Shown here piece after piece: positions 26,214 to 34,952 of a stretch of 64,000 nucleotides of DNA. Position 1 is the stretch's first letter; each line of letters opens with the position of its first letter. Under the pieces are notes generated by a model. It saw only the letters and a list, made by a program, of their open reading frames with translations, ran no database searches and had not been told where the DNA came from. The translations under genes and the position numbers were made by a program. Source of the DNA: Denitromonas iodatirespirans (GTDB lineage: Bacteria; Pseudomonadota; Gammaproteobacteria; Burkholderiales; Rhodocyclaceae); the NCBI RefSeq assembly GCF_018524365.1, contig NZ_JAEKFT010000001.1, forward strand, positions 286,273-350,272, written 5' to 3'.

Positions 26214-26680
26214 TGGCTCACCAACCGACCGCTCTCTCCGAAGCCGAAGCCGCCGCCGAACGCGGCGATCACACCACCGCGCTGCGCCTGCTCAAGGCAG
26301 CCGCCAGCGCGGCGCCCACCGATGCCGCCATCGCCTACCGCCTGGGGGCCGAATACGCGCACCTGGAATTGTTCGACGCCGCCGAAGCCGAGATGGCGCG
26401 CGCGCTGGCCAGCGGGCCGGAACACCCGGTGGCACGCTTTCACCTCGGCCTGCTGCAGATCACCCGCGGCCGCTTCCAAGACGCGTTGGCCACCTGGCAG
26501 GCGCTCGACGCGCTGCCGAAAGACCATGCCCTGCGCTGCTACAAGCAGGCCTTCGAGCATCTGACCGAAGACGCCTTCGCGCCGGCACGCACGCGGCTCG
26601 AAGCCGGGCTCGCCGGCTGGGGCAGTGCGCCGACGCTCGACCGCGACATGCGCCGCCTGCTCGACAGCCTGCCCGCCTGA
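26213..26680 (+). CDS. Tetratricopeptide-repeat protein
   Basis: 155-aa soluble helical protein with about three degenerate TPR units (ALSEAEAAAERGDHTTALRLLK, AAIAYRLGAEYAHLELFDAAE, VARFHLGLLQITRGRFQDALA). Such proteins serve as protein-interaction scaffolds; no specific partner can be read. It shares a base overlap with the Cys-rich gene ahead of it and ends 11 bases before the convergent FAD oxidase gene. Confidence 0.75.
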   Translation: MAHQPTALSEAEAAAERGDHTTALRLLKAAASAAPTDAAIAYRLGAEYAHLELFDAAEAEMARALASGPEHPVARFHLGLLQITRGRFQDALATWQALDALPKDHALRCYKQAFEHLTEDAFAPARTRLEAGLAGWGSAPTLDRDMRRLLDSLPA

Positions 26681-26691
26681 GGCCAGCGCGC

Positions 26692-28071
26692 TCAGGCCGG
26701 GTCGAAGATCCGCCCCGGATTGAGCAACTGCTTGGGATCGAGCGCCCGCTTGAGCAGACGCATCACGCCGATCTCGCCCTCGCTGCGGCAATACCCCAGC
26801 CATGCCCGCTTTTCGGCGCCGATGCCGTGCTCGGCCGACACCGAGCCGTGGCGGCTGCGCAGCGGCGCATACACCGCCTCGTCGCACACCGCATGTTCAG
26901 CGTCGTCGGTGCCCGGTTGCACGAACAGATGCAGATTGCCGTCGGCCATGTGGCCGAACACGATGCAGCGCGCCTCGGGCCATTCGGCGGCGATGTTGGC
27001 GCGCGTCTCGGCCACGTAGCCGGGCATCTCGCGGATCGGCAGGCTCACGTCGTAGAGAAAGGTCTTGCGCCCGGCCAGCATGGCCTCGAAGTTCTCGCGC
27101 AATTCCCACAGCGCTCGGCGCTCGGTTTCCGACTGGGGCACCACCGCATCGAGGATCAGGCCGGTCTCGAAAGCGTCTTCGAGCAGGATCTCGAAGCGCA
27201 CCCTGTCGGCGGCCGCATCGGCGCCTTCGGCCTGCAGCATGACGTAGAACGGATAGTCCCGCTCCATCGGCGGGCGATGGCCTTCCGGCTCGGTGGCGGC
27301 CTGGTAGTACTCGTTCCACATCACCTCGAAGGCGCTCAGCGTACCGGCCAGATCGCGCTGCAAGCGCGACAGCAAGGTCGTCACCTGGTCGAAGCTCTCC
27401 AGCGCCACCAGCGCTGCGTTGCAGCTGGTCGGCAGCGGATGCAAGCGCACCACCACGCGGGTGACGATGCCCAGCGTGCCCTCGGTGCCGATCATCAATT
27501 GCTTGAGGTCGTAACCGGCATTGTTCTTGAGCATCTGGTTCATGCTCGACAACACCGTGCCGTCGGCCAGCACGGCCTCCAGGCCGAGCACTAGGCTGCG
27601 CATCATGCCGTAGCGCAGCACGTTGATGCCGCCGGCGTTGGTCGCCACGTTGCCGCCAATGGTGCAGCTGCCGCGCGCACCGAGGTCGAGCGCGAACAGC
27701 AGATCCTGCGCCCGCGCCGCCTCCTGCAACGCCTGCAGCGTCACGCCGGCCTGCACCGTGGCGGTGCCGCCGATCATGTCGATGCCCTCGATGGCATTCA
27801 TCCGCTCCAGCGACAGGATCACCTCGCGCTGCGAGGCCACCGCGCCCTGCACGCAGCCGGTCAGCCCCCCCTGGGTGACCACCGGCTGATCGAAGCGATG
27901 GCAGACCGCCAGCGCCGTGCTCACCTCCGCCGTCGTGCGCGGGCGCAGCACTGCCAGGGCCTGCGTCGGGGCCGCATCCCAGTAGCTGGTCGCACGCTCG
28001 GCGACCGCCGCGCCATGCATCACGACCTCTTCGCCTAAGGCATCGATCAGGGCCTGCAACACATCACTCAT
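26692..28071 (-). CDS. FAD-linked 2-hydroxyacid oxidase/dehydrogenase (GlcD/Dld type)
   Basis: 459-aa flavoprotein of the VAO/PCMH fold (FAD_binding_4 plus FAD-oxidase C-terminal domain), comprising D-lactate dehydrogenases, glycolate oxidase GlcD and D-2-hydroxyglutarate dehydrogenases. Visible are the FAD loop PVVTQGGLTGCVQGAVA, GARGSCTIGGNVATNAGG, GTEGTLGIVTRVVVRLHPLP and the C-terminal SAEHGIGAEKRAWL with the catalytic-region His. Single-subunit layout with no glcE or glcF beside it suggests a D-lactate or D-hydroxyglutarate enzyme. Divergent from a FadR-type regulator that probably controls it. Confidence 0.88.
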   Translation of the reverse strand: MSDVLQALIDALGEEVVMHGAAVAERATSYWDAAPTQALAVLRPRTTAEVSTALAVCHRFDQPVVTQGGLTGCVQGAVASQREVILSLERMNAIEGIDMIGGTATVQAGVTLQALQEAARAQDLLFALDLGARGSCTIGGNVATNAGGINVLRYGMMRSLVLGLEAVLADGTVLSSMNQMLKNNAGYDLKQLMIGTEGTLGIVTRVVVRLHPLPTSCNAALVALESFDQVTTLLSRLQRDLAGTLSAFEVMWNEYYQAATEPEGHRPPMERDYPFYVMLQAEGADAAADRVRFEILLEDAFETGLILDAVVPQSETERRALWELRENFEAMLAGRKTFLYDVSLPIREMPGYVAETRANIAAEWPEARCIVFGHMADGNLHLFVQPGTDDAEHAVCDEAVYAPLRSRHGSVSAEHGIGAEKRAWLGYCRSEGEIGVMRLLKRALDPKQLLNPGRIFDPA

Positions 28072-28125
28072 TCCCGCTCTCCTTCGCCTGCCATGTGCCG
28101 ATCCTGGACACCGGTGCAGGATAAA

Positions 28126-28164
28126 ACTTGTATGATAGGTTGAATCAAACTTATAACATCAAGT
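28126..28164. promoter_or_regulatory. Divergent promoter/operator region of FAD oxidase and FadR-type regulator
   Basis: An AT-rich 39-bp stretch in GC-rich surroundings, bounded by ACTTG and CAAGT and containing TTGTATGAT and TTATAACAT, each resembling FadR-type half-sites. It directly abuts the regulator's ATG. Autoregulation and control of the oxidase are plausible but unproven. Confidence 0.4.
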
Positions 28165-28914
28165 ATGTCGAAACGCCATCCACCCGTCCCGCCTGCCGCC
28201 GCGCCGAGCCCGGCCGCCATCGCACCCGCCGAAACCCGGGTCGACAACGCCGTCCGTGCCATCACCGACTACATCCACGGCCAAGGCCTCAAAGTCGACG
28301 ACTCGCTGCCCAGCGAAGCGCGTTTCGCCGAATGGCTGGGCGTCAGCCGCACCGTCATCCGCGAAGCCTTCAAGTCGCTCAGTGCGATACGCATCATCGA
28401 GATGCGGGCCGGTCGACGCGCCCGGGTGGGCGGCTTCGACGGTTCGGTGATCGCCCTGTCGCTGACCCATGCGCTGCGCACCGAGCAGATCAGCCCGCAA
28501 CAGATGTGGGATGCGCGCCGCGCCGTGGAGCGACGCACCGTCGCCCTGGCCGCCAGCCGCCGCAGCGATGCCGAAGCCGCGCACCTGCTGGCGCTGGTCG
28601 AGCAGATGCGCGACGCTCGCCACGATCTGGCGCGCATGACCGAGCATGACATCGCCTTCCATGTCGCCATTGCCAATGCCACCCGCAACCCGCTCTTCCC
28701 CGTGCTGGTGGCCTCGCTCACCAGCGCCATGCGCGAAACCAACCCCATGGTGTGGCGCCACCGCCGCGACGACGAAGCTCGGCTCGACGTGGTGCGTGTC
28801 CACGAAGACATCGCCCGCGCCATCGCCGCCGGCGACCCGGACGCCGCCTGCGCGGCACTGGACAAGCACTTCGACCTGGCCGCCCAGGCGCTGCTGACGG
28901 CGGGTTTCAGCTAG
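28165..28914 (+). CDS. GntR-family regulator, FadR subfamily
   Basis: 249-aa repressor-type regulator. The N-terminal winged helix (about residues 30-95) holds LPSEARFAEWLGVSRTVIREAFKSL, the GntR signature, and the C-terminal all-helical FCD domain has the metal/ligand His pattern in MTEHDIAFHVAIANATRNPL and VVRVHEDIARAIAAGD. FCD regulators respond to small organic acids (lactate, glycolate, pyruvate), which agrees with the divergent 2-hydroxyacid oxidase. Confidence 0.9.
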   Translation: MSKRHPPVPPAAAPSPAAIAPAETRVDNAVRAITDYIHGQGLKVDDSLPSEARFAEWLGVSRTVIREAFKSLSAIRIIEMRAGRRARVGGFDGSVIALSLTHALRTEQISPQQMWDARRAVERRTVALAASRRSDAEAAHLLALVEQMRDARHDLARMTEHDIAFHVAIANATRNPLFPVLVASLTSAMRETNPMVWRHRRDDEARLDVVRVHEDIARAIAAGDPDAACAALDKHFDLAAQALLTAGFS

Positions 28915-28959
28915 GCAGTTTCAAAGGCCCAAGGCGACCTTCTCTGCCGGCGCGCGAGC

Positions 28960-29865
28960 TCAGAGGGTGCTGACGCACAGCCGGTTGCGCCCGCCCGCCT
29001 TGGCCTGGTAGAGCGCCGCGTCGGCGGCGGCAAGCAGCGTGGCGGGCGCGTCGGCGGTGTCCGGGACGCGGCTGGCGATGCCGACGCTGACGGTGATCCA
29101 CCCCGCCGTCGGCGAGGCGGCATGCGGCAGCCGCCGTTCGGCCAGCGCATCGATGATGCTGTGCCCGACGGTGAGCGCGCCCTCGGCATCGGTGCCGGGC
29201 AGCAGGCAGGCGAACTCCTCGCCGCCGTAGCGCGCGGTGAGATCGTCGGGGCGGCCGGCCCGGGCGGCCATCAGCTGCGCCATCTCCCGCAGGCAATCGT
29301 CGCCGCCCTGGTGGCCGTAGAAATCGTTGTAGGCCTTGAAGTGATCGACATCGAGCAGGATCAGCGACACCGGCGTGCCGGTGCGCGCGCCGCGCCGCCA
29401 CGCCCGGTCGAGCGCTTCGTCGAAGGCGCGCCGGTTGGCGATGCCGGTCAGCCCGTCGCGGAAGGACAGCTTGCGCAGCATGTCGGCCTGGCGCTTGAGC
29501 TGCAGGTGGTTGCGCACCCGTGCCCGGACGATCGGCGGGCTGATCGGCTTGCCGACGAAATCGATGGCGCCCGCCTCCAGGCCGAGGGTCTCGTCCTCGA
29601 CATCGCTGCGCGCGGTGACGAAGATCACCGGCACATCGCAGGTCAGCGGCTCGCTCTTGATGCGGCGGCACAGTTCGAAACCGTCCATGCCGGGCATCAT
29701 GACATCGAGCAGCACCAGATCGGGCGGGCGCTGCAGGCACAGCTCGAGGGCCTTGGCGCCGCTGGTGGCGAAGTACAGGGTGTAGTCGTCCTTGAGCACC
29801 GCCGCCAGGGTCTGGATGTTGCTCGGGATGTCGTCGACGATGAGGATGGTGGCGCGCTCGTCCAT
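28960..29865 (-). CDS. Response regulator with diguanylate cyclase output (REC-GGDEF)
   Basis: 301-aa PleD-like protein that makes cyclic di-GMP on phosphorylation. The receiver domain (residues 5-120) has the acidic pair in IVDDIPSN, phosphoacceptor Asp54 (LVLLDVMMPGMDG) and Lys107. The GGDEF domain has DGLTGIANRRAFDE and the active-site GGEEF at 214-218; a product-inhibition I-site RPDD is intact at 205-208. The frame runs upstream to a TTG at 29889 that lies inside the 285-bp inverted-repeat element; the ATG at 29865 is preferred although no strong ribosome site is seen. It follows the hybrid kinase on the same strand, a likely partner. Confidence 0.93.
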   Translation of the reverse strand: MDERATILIVDDIPSNIQTLAAVLKDDYTLYFATSGAKALELCLQRPPDLVLLDVMMPGMDGFELCRRIKSEPLTCDVPVIFVTARSDVEDETLGLEAGAIDFVGKPISPPIVRARVRNHLQLKRQADMLRKLSFRDGLTGIANRRAFDEALDRAWRRGARTGTPVSLILLDVDHFKAYNDFYGHQGGDDCLREMAQLMAARAGRPDDLTARYGGEEFACLLPGTDAEGALTVGHSIIDALAERRLPHAASPTAGWITVSVGIASRVPDTADAPATLLAAADAALYQAKAGGRNRLCVSTL

Positions 29866-29872
29866 GGCTGTT

Positions 29873-30157
29873 CTAGGGTCTGTTGACAATCATTCGGGGG
29901 TCGCGCGCGGGCCTGCTTGGCCGCAGGGCAAGGCGCGCCGACGCAGTCTGGGTGGCCCCCAGCCAAGGAGGCCGATGTTGGCAACTGAGACCGCCAGGCG
30001 GCCAAACAGGCCCGCGCCCGCAGGGTTGTGTCCAAATGGCTTCGCAACAAGGCGCAGGAGGCAGCCAAGGGTGGGCCCCCTTGGCAACGAGTGCAACGCA
30101 GTGGCGAAGCCATTTGGACACAACGCGATCCCCCGAATGATTGCCAACAGACCCTAG
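29873..30157. mobile_element. 285-bp MITE-like inverted-repeat element
   Basis: Both ends read CTAGGGTCTGTTG (inward), and the terminal inverted repeats match over about 27 bases with one mismatch (CTAGGGTCTGTTGACAATC... against CTAGGGTCTGTTGGCAATC...). Inside are two further hairpins: 18-bp arms at 29907-29924 and 29998-30015 (one mismatch) and perfect 21-bp arms at 30025-30045 and 30104-30124. There is no ORF of note. It sits between the histidine kinase and the cyclase genes; the CTAG end gives the kinase its TAG stop and the other end lies 8 bases before the cyclase ATG. Structure fits a non-autonomous transposable element; the parent transposase family is not identified. Confidence 0.75.
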
Positions 30158-33100
30158 CTCGACAGGGAAGAAGAAAGATGGGCGGCGTGCTGGCGGGCAG
30201 CGTCGAAGTCGAGCCCGTCGATGGCCGCACCGAGCGCGTCGACATCGGCCGGCGCGCACTGCGCCAAGAGCGCCGGGCGCAGCCGGGCAAAGGTGTCGGC
30301 CGCGGCCAGATTGGATTCTGCCAGCATGGCATCGAGCGCCGCCATCGCCTGCGACAGCGCGTCTGGCGGCGGTGCCGCCTGCGGCGGGGCGACGGGCGCC
30401 GGTGGCGCCACCTCGCGCCCGATATGCTCGGCCACGGCGGCGGTGGCCTCGCACAAGGCGCCGACGCGCGCATCGAGATCATGCCCGCCGGCCGCGAGCG
30501 CGCCTTCGAGGGCCGCGGCGGCCTGGCGCACCGCCTCGGCGGAAATATTGGCCGCCATGCCCTTGAGCGCATGGGCCGCGGCATCGAGCGCCTCGGCGTC
30601 CCGGGCCTGCACCGCGCGCGCGCAGGCGGCGGCATAGTCGGGGGCACTGCTGGCGAAATCGCGCAGCAGCCGGCGCACCAGCGCCTCGTTCCCGCCCAGG
30701 CGCCGCAGCAGCGCGGCCACATCGACGCCGGCCACCTCGAACGGCACCGGACTGTCGGCGACGGCGGGCGCCTCGACCCGCAGCGCACCGCGCGTCCAGC
30801 GCGACACGGTGTCGACCAGCACCTGCGGATCGAGCGGCTTGGCGATGTGGTCGTTCATGCCGGCGGCCAGGCAGCGCTCGCGGTCGGCGGCCATGGCGTT
30901 GGCGGTCATGGCGATGATGGGCACCGCTGCGCCGCCCGGCAGCGCGCGCAGCGCCGCGGTGGCCGTGTAGCCGTCCATGAGCGGCATCTGGATGTCCATC
31001 AGCACCGCGTCGAAGGCCTCGGGGGTGCGGCGGAAGGTGTCGACCGCCTCGCGTCCGTTGGCCGTCATGCACACGCTTGCCCCCGCCTGAGAGAGCATCT
31101 CGCGCGCCACCTGCTGATTGATCGCGTTGTCTTCGGCCAGCAACAGGCGCACGCCGTCGAGCGCGCGCTCGACCGCTGCCGGCGGCGGCGCCGGCGCTTC
31201 GGCACCATAGGCGGTGGCCACGGCGTCGAGCACCATCGAGGCGGTGACCGGCTTGACCAGCAGGCCATCGAGTTCGTCGGTATCGGCCTTCTTCTGCATC
31301 AGGTCGCGGCCGTAGGCGGTCACCAGCAGGATGACCGTCGCAGCGCCGCGGTCGGCCTGGCGGATCTGGTGGCTGGCTTCGAGGCCGTCCATGTCCGGCA
31401 TGCGCCAGTCGATCAGCATCAAGTCGAAGGGGCCGTGCTCGGCCACCCGCGCCAGCGCCTGTTTGCCGGAGTCCGCCAGCACCGCCTGCCAGCCGAAGGC
31501 GGCGACGATCTCCCGCAGCACTTCGCGCGCGGTCGGATTGTCGTCGACGATGAGCACCTGCATGTCCCGCGGCACACCGGCCGGTGGCTGAGCCCTGGCG
31601 ACAGGCTGCTCCGGCACGCCGAATTCGGCGGTGAAGAAGAACTGGCTGCCGACGCCCGGCTCGCTGGTCACGCCGATCTCGCCATGCATCAGGCCGACCA
31701 GGTGATGGCTGATGGCCAGCCCCAGGCCGGTGCCGCCATAGCGCCGCGAGGTGGAGCTGTCGGCCTGGCTGAAGGCCTGGAACAGGCGGCGGCGCTGCTC
31801 GGTGGTGATGCCGATGCCGGTGTCGCGGATCGCGAAGCGCAGCACGATGCGCCCGTCGGCATGCTTGACCGGCGCCACGTCGACCACCACCTCGCCCTGG
31901 TCGGTGAACTTCACCGCGTTGCCGCCGAGGTTGATCAGCACCTGCTGCAGGCGCAAGGCGTCGCCGATCAGCTCGGCCGGCACGGTGGGCGCGATGCGGA
32001 ACAGCACCTCGATGTCCTTGTCCTGCGCATTGGTGGACAGGATGGTGGCCAGATCGCGCAGCATCTGGTCGAGCCGGAAGGGGCGCGACTCGATCTCGAG
32101 CTTGCCGGCCTCGACCTTGGACAGGTCGAGAACGTCGTTGAGGATGGCCATCAGCGATCGGGCCGAGCCGTGGATCTTGTCGAGGTAGTCGCGCTGCTGG
32201 CCGTCCAGCGCGGTCTGGCCCAGCAGATGGGCGAGGCCGATCACGGCGTTCATCGGCGTGCGGATCTCGTGGCTCATGTTGGCGATGAAATCGCTCTTGG
32301 CGCGATTGGCCGCCTCGGCCGCACGCGTGGCCTCGGTCAGCGCCTTCTCGGCGCGCTTGCGGTCGCTGATGTCCCACGAAATGCCCAGCAGGCCGATGAT
32401 GCGGCCCTCGCCGTCGCGCACCGGCGCCTTGATGGTGTGATGCGTATACAACACCCCGTCGGCGACGAACTCCTCGTCGAATTCCTGCGCGCGACCGCTG
32501 TCGATCAGCTCGCCGTCGAGCCGGCGCACGCGCTCGGCGCGCTCGGCGCCGATGAACTCGTCGTCGCGCCGGCCCGGGAAATCGGCCGCCTGCAGCCCGA
32601 ACTGGCGTGCGTAGCTTTGATTGACCACCACGAATACCGAGTCGCGGTTCTTGTAATACACCCGCTGCGGCAGGCTCTCGAGCAACAGCCGATGCTTGGC
32701 TTCGCTGTCGCGCAGCGCGCGCTCGGCCAGCTTGCGCTCGGTGATGTCGGTCACCACCGCCGAGACGATCAGCCCCTGGTCGGTCTGCAGCGGGCTCAGG
32801 CGCACCTCGGCGGGGAAGGTCGAACCGTCGCGGCGCAGGCCGCGCACCTCCTTGCCCAGGCCCATGGCGCGGCGGCCGCCCGGCGAGACCATGTAGCGCT
32901 GGCGATCGGCCAGGTGGAGGCTTGCGTCCCCGGCCACCAGCATCTCCACCGGACGGCCCACCAGCGCCTCGCGCGAGTGGCCGAAGAGGCGCTCGCACTC
33001 GGCATTGACGATCAGGATCTGGCCGTCGGCAGCGCAGATCACCACCGCGTCGGCCGAGGATTCGAGCAGGCCGCGGAACAAGGCCTCACTCTTGGCCAGC

Positions 33101-34143
33101 GCCCGCTCGGCCTCGGCGCGCGCATCGACCATGGTATTGAAGGCCCGCCCGAGCGTGGCGATCTCGCGCGGCCCGGCGGTGTCGAGGCGGGCATCGACAT
33201 CGCCGGCACCGACAGCCGCCAGGGCGCGGGTCATGCCCTGCACCGGGCGGATGATGCTGCGCCCCAGCGCCCAGGCGGCGGCCAGCGCCAACGCCGCGAC
33301 CGCCAGCAGCAACAGCCCGTCACGCGCCAGCCGCGCATGCAGCGGCGCCACCACGGCCTCGACCGGAATCGTGGCAATGACCAGCCAGTCGAGGTTCTCC
33401 ACCAGCTCCCAGCCGACGACACGCTCGCGCCCGTCCGGCCCGACCAAGAGGCGCGCACCGTGCGGCGCCTGGCGCAGCGAAGCGATGAGCGCCGGCTCAA
33501 GCAGCGCCGCCGTGCGGGTGCCGGCGACGAGCGCCCCGCCGCTGCCGTCGATGATCGCGATATCGGCATCGTCCGGCAGGTCGAGCCGGGCATAGACCTC
33601 CTGCAGGTGGCCGAGGCCGACCGGCAGGCCGAGCGCGCCGATGAACGCGCCGCTCTCGTCACGGATGGGGGTCGCGGCCATCACCAGCAACTGGCGGACG
33701 ACCCGCCCCATGTAGGGCTTGCCGAACATCGGGCGCGGGTTGGCCGCCATGCTCTTGAACCACTCGGTGTCGCCCAGCGACGGGCGCGCGTCGCCAGCAT
33801 CGAGCAGCGCCGAGCACACGAAACGGCCCTTGGCGTCGAAGGTCGCCATGTCGAGATAGTCATGATGGACGGCGAGAAACTCGTGCGTCAGCGGATCGCA
33901 GGCGTCGGGATCGAGCGCACGCACGCCCGGACGCTGCGCCAGCGCACCGAGCAAGACCTCGGCACCACGCGCGAAATCCCGCAAGTTGCTCGCCACCACC
34001 TCTGCCAGGGTGTGGTAGGTCCCCTTGGCCTGCTCGATTTCACGCTCGACACTGAGCATGAAACCGTAGCCGGCCAGCCCGACGAACAGGCAGACGCTGA
34101 GGGCAACCAGGGCGTAGAGGCGCTTTGTGATGGACAGCTGCAT
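30154..34143 (-). CDS. Hybrid sensor histidine kinase (Cache-HAMP-PAS-PAS-HisKA-HATPase-REC-REC-Hpt)
   Basis: 1329-aa membrane-bound phosphorelay kinase. TM1 at about 10-30, periplasmic Cache-type sensor about 31-270, TM2 about 276-296, HAMP to about 350, two PAS domains (about 352-475 and 480-600), HisKA with His625 in MSHEIRTPMN, HATPase with NLGGNAVKF (738-746) and the RYGGTGLGL lid region (801-809), REC1 with Asp912, REC2 with Asp1050 and a C-terminal Hpt domain with His1191 (HALKG). The tail ends at a TAG contributed by the inverted-repeat element, so the last few residues may be altered. Probable upstream partner of the adjacent REC-GGDEF protein; the signal is unknown. Confidence 0.95.
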   Translation of the reverse strand: MQLSITKRLYALVALSVCLFVGLAGYGFMLSVEREIEQAKGTYHTLAEVVASNLRDFARGAEVLLGALAQRPGVRALDPDACDPLTHEFLAVHHDYLDMATFDAKGRFVCSALLDAGDARPSLGDTEWFKSMAANPRPMFGKPYMGRVVRQLLVMAATPIRDESGAFIGALGLPVGLGHLQEVYARLDLPDDADIAIIDGSGGALVAGTRTAALLEPALIASLRQAPHGARLLVGPDGRERVVGWELVENLDWLVIATIPVEAVVAPLHARLARDGLLLLAVAALALAAAWALGRSIIRPVQGMTRALAAVGAGDVDARLDTAGPREIATLGRAFNTMVDARAEAERALAKSEALFRGLLESSADAVVICAADGQILIVNAECERLFGHSREALVGRPVEMLVAGDASLHLADRQRYMVSPGGRRAMGLGKEVRGLRRDGSTFPAEVRLSPLQTDQGLIVSAVVTDITERKLAERALRDSEAKHRLLLESLPQRVYYKNRDSVFVVVNQSYARQFGLQAADFPGRRDDEFIGAERAERVRRLDGELIDSGRAQEFDEEFVADGVLYTHHTIKAPVRDGEGRIIGLLGISWDISDRKRAEKALTEATRAAEAANRAKSDFIANMSHEIRTPMNAVIGLAHLLGQTALDGQQRDYLDKIHGSARSLMAILNDVLDLSKVEAGKLEIESRPFRLDQMLRDLATILSTNAQDKDIEVLFRIAPTVPAELIGDALRLQQVLINLGGNAVKFTDQGEVVVDVAPVKHADGRIVLRFAIRDTGIGITTEQRRRLFQAFSQADSSTSRRYGGTGLGLAISHHLVGLMHGEIGVTSEPGVGSQFFFTAEFGVPEQPVARAQPPAGVPRDMQVLIVDDNPTAREVLREIVAAFGWQAVLADSGKQALARVAEHGPFDLMLIDWRMPDMDGLEASHQIRQADRGAATVILLVTAYGRDLMQKKADTDELDGLLVKPVTASMVLDAVATAYGAEAPAPPPAAVERALDGVRLLLAEDNAINQQVAREMLSQAGASVCMTANGREAVDTFRRTPEAFDAVLMDIQMPLMDGYTATAALRALPGGAAVPIIAMTANAMAADRERCLAAGMNDHIAKPLDPQVLVDTVSRWTRGALRVEAPAVADSPVPFEVAGVDVAALLRRLGGNEALVRRLLRDFASSAPDYAAACARAVQARDAEALDAAAHALKGMAANISAEAVRQAAAALEGALAAGGHDLDARVGALCEATAAVAEHIGREVAPPAPVAPPQAAPPPDALSQAMAALDAMLAESNLAAADTFARLRPALLAQCAPADVDALGAAIDGLDFDAARQHAAHLSSSLSS

Positions 34144-34269
34144 GCTGGGATTGCCCCCGCATGGCGCGGGCTAGGGTGTGCAGGACCCTACTTTAGCAGG
34201 GTGACGAAAAAGCGGGCGAGCGCGCACCGGGCGGGCCGCTCATGCCCGGCGCCATACGCTGCGCGCCGC

Positions 34270-34890
34270 TCAGCCGAGAAACACCGGATCGGAAAACACC
34301 AGCGTGCCATCGCCCCGCGCGAGCAGATTGCCGTCGCTGAGAATATCGGGCAGGACTTGGTAGGCCTCGATGAAGGCGGCCAGCGCGCGCAGGGCGTCGA
34401 GCAGGCTGCCGTCGACACCGGCCGGCGGCACCTGGACGAGATCGAACAGCGCCATCCGCCCCATTTCGGGGCCGAGGTTGACCCAGCGCTGGCACGCCGC
34501 CCAATAGGCGTCGGCCAGCGCGTCGGCCGCCACCGCGGCGGGCGAACCCGGGCGCAATGGATGGAGCCGCTCCATGTCGAGCAGATGCAGCAGATGGCCG
34601 CTCGAGGCGCGGCCGATCACGCCCATGTCGGCAAAGACACGCGGGAAATGCGGCCCGCGGGGGCGATCGTCGGCGGTGTAGTAGAAGTAGTCCGCCGGCG
34701 AGCTGATCAGCTTGAACACCCGCTCGCCATCGCCCCGGTCGAGCACGACGCTGTATTCGCCGCGCCCGATCTCGGCGAGACCGTCGAGCAAGGGGTGCGG
34801 CGGCACCGGATCGGCAAACAGCAGCTCGGCACGCCCGAAGCGTGCCCGGGAGCCGGTATCGCTGAGCGCGGCGTTCATGGCAAGCGCCAT
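34270..34890 (-). CDS. Protein with kinase-like (PKL-fold) features, function unknown
   Basis: 206 aa from the ATG at 34890. RGEYSVVLDRGDGERVFKLI resembles a glycine-loop/VAVK nucleotide-binding start, and LPDILSDGNLLARGDGTLVF followed by SDPVF resembles the catalytic loop and metal-binding D of small kinase-like proteins seen in phage and plasmid genes, although the usual HxD His is replaced. The rest is not recognisable. It lies between the kinase gene and fabI, on the same strand. A pseudokinase or small-molecule kinase is possible; confidence in the exact start is low. Confidence 0.55.
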   Translation of the reverse strand: MALAMNAALSDTGSRARFGRAELLFADPVPPHPLLDGLAEIGRGEYSVVLDRGDGERVFKLISSPADYFYYTADDRPRGPHFPRVFADMGVIGRASSGHLLHLLDMERLHPLRPGSPAAVAADALADAYWAACQRWVNLGPEMGRMALFDLVQVPPAGVDGSLLDALRALAAFIEAYQVLPDILSDGNLLARGDGTLVFSDPVFLG

Positions 34891-34952
34891 GCCGGGACCG
34901 ACGCGCGGCAGCGACGCGGAGGAAGAAAACGGGCCGTGCGCATGAGCGCAGT

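Noticed and set aside
29873..30157. The 285-bp element considered as two back-to-back terminators.
   Set aside because: Terminal inverted repeats with CTAG ends, no T-runs after the stems and nested long arms fit a mobile element better.
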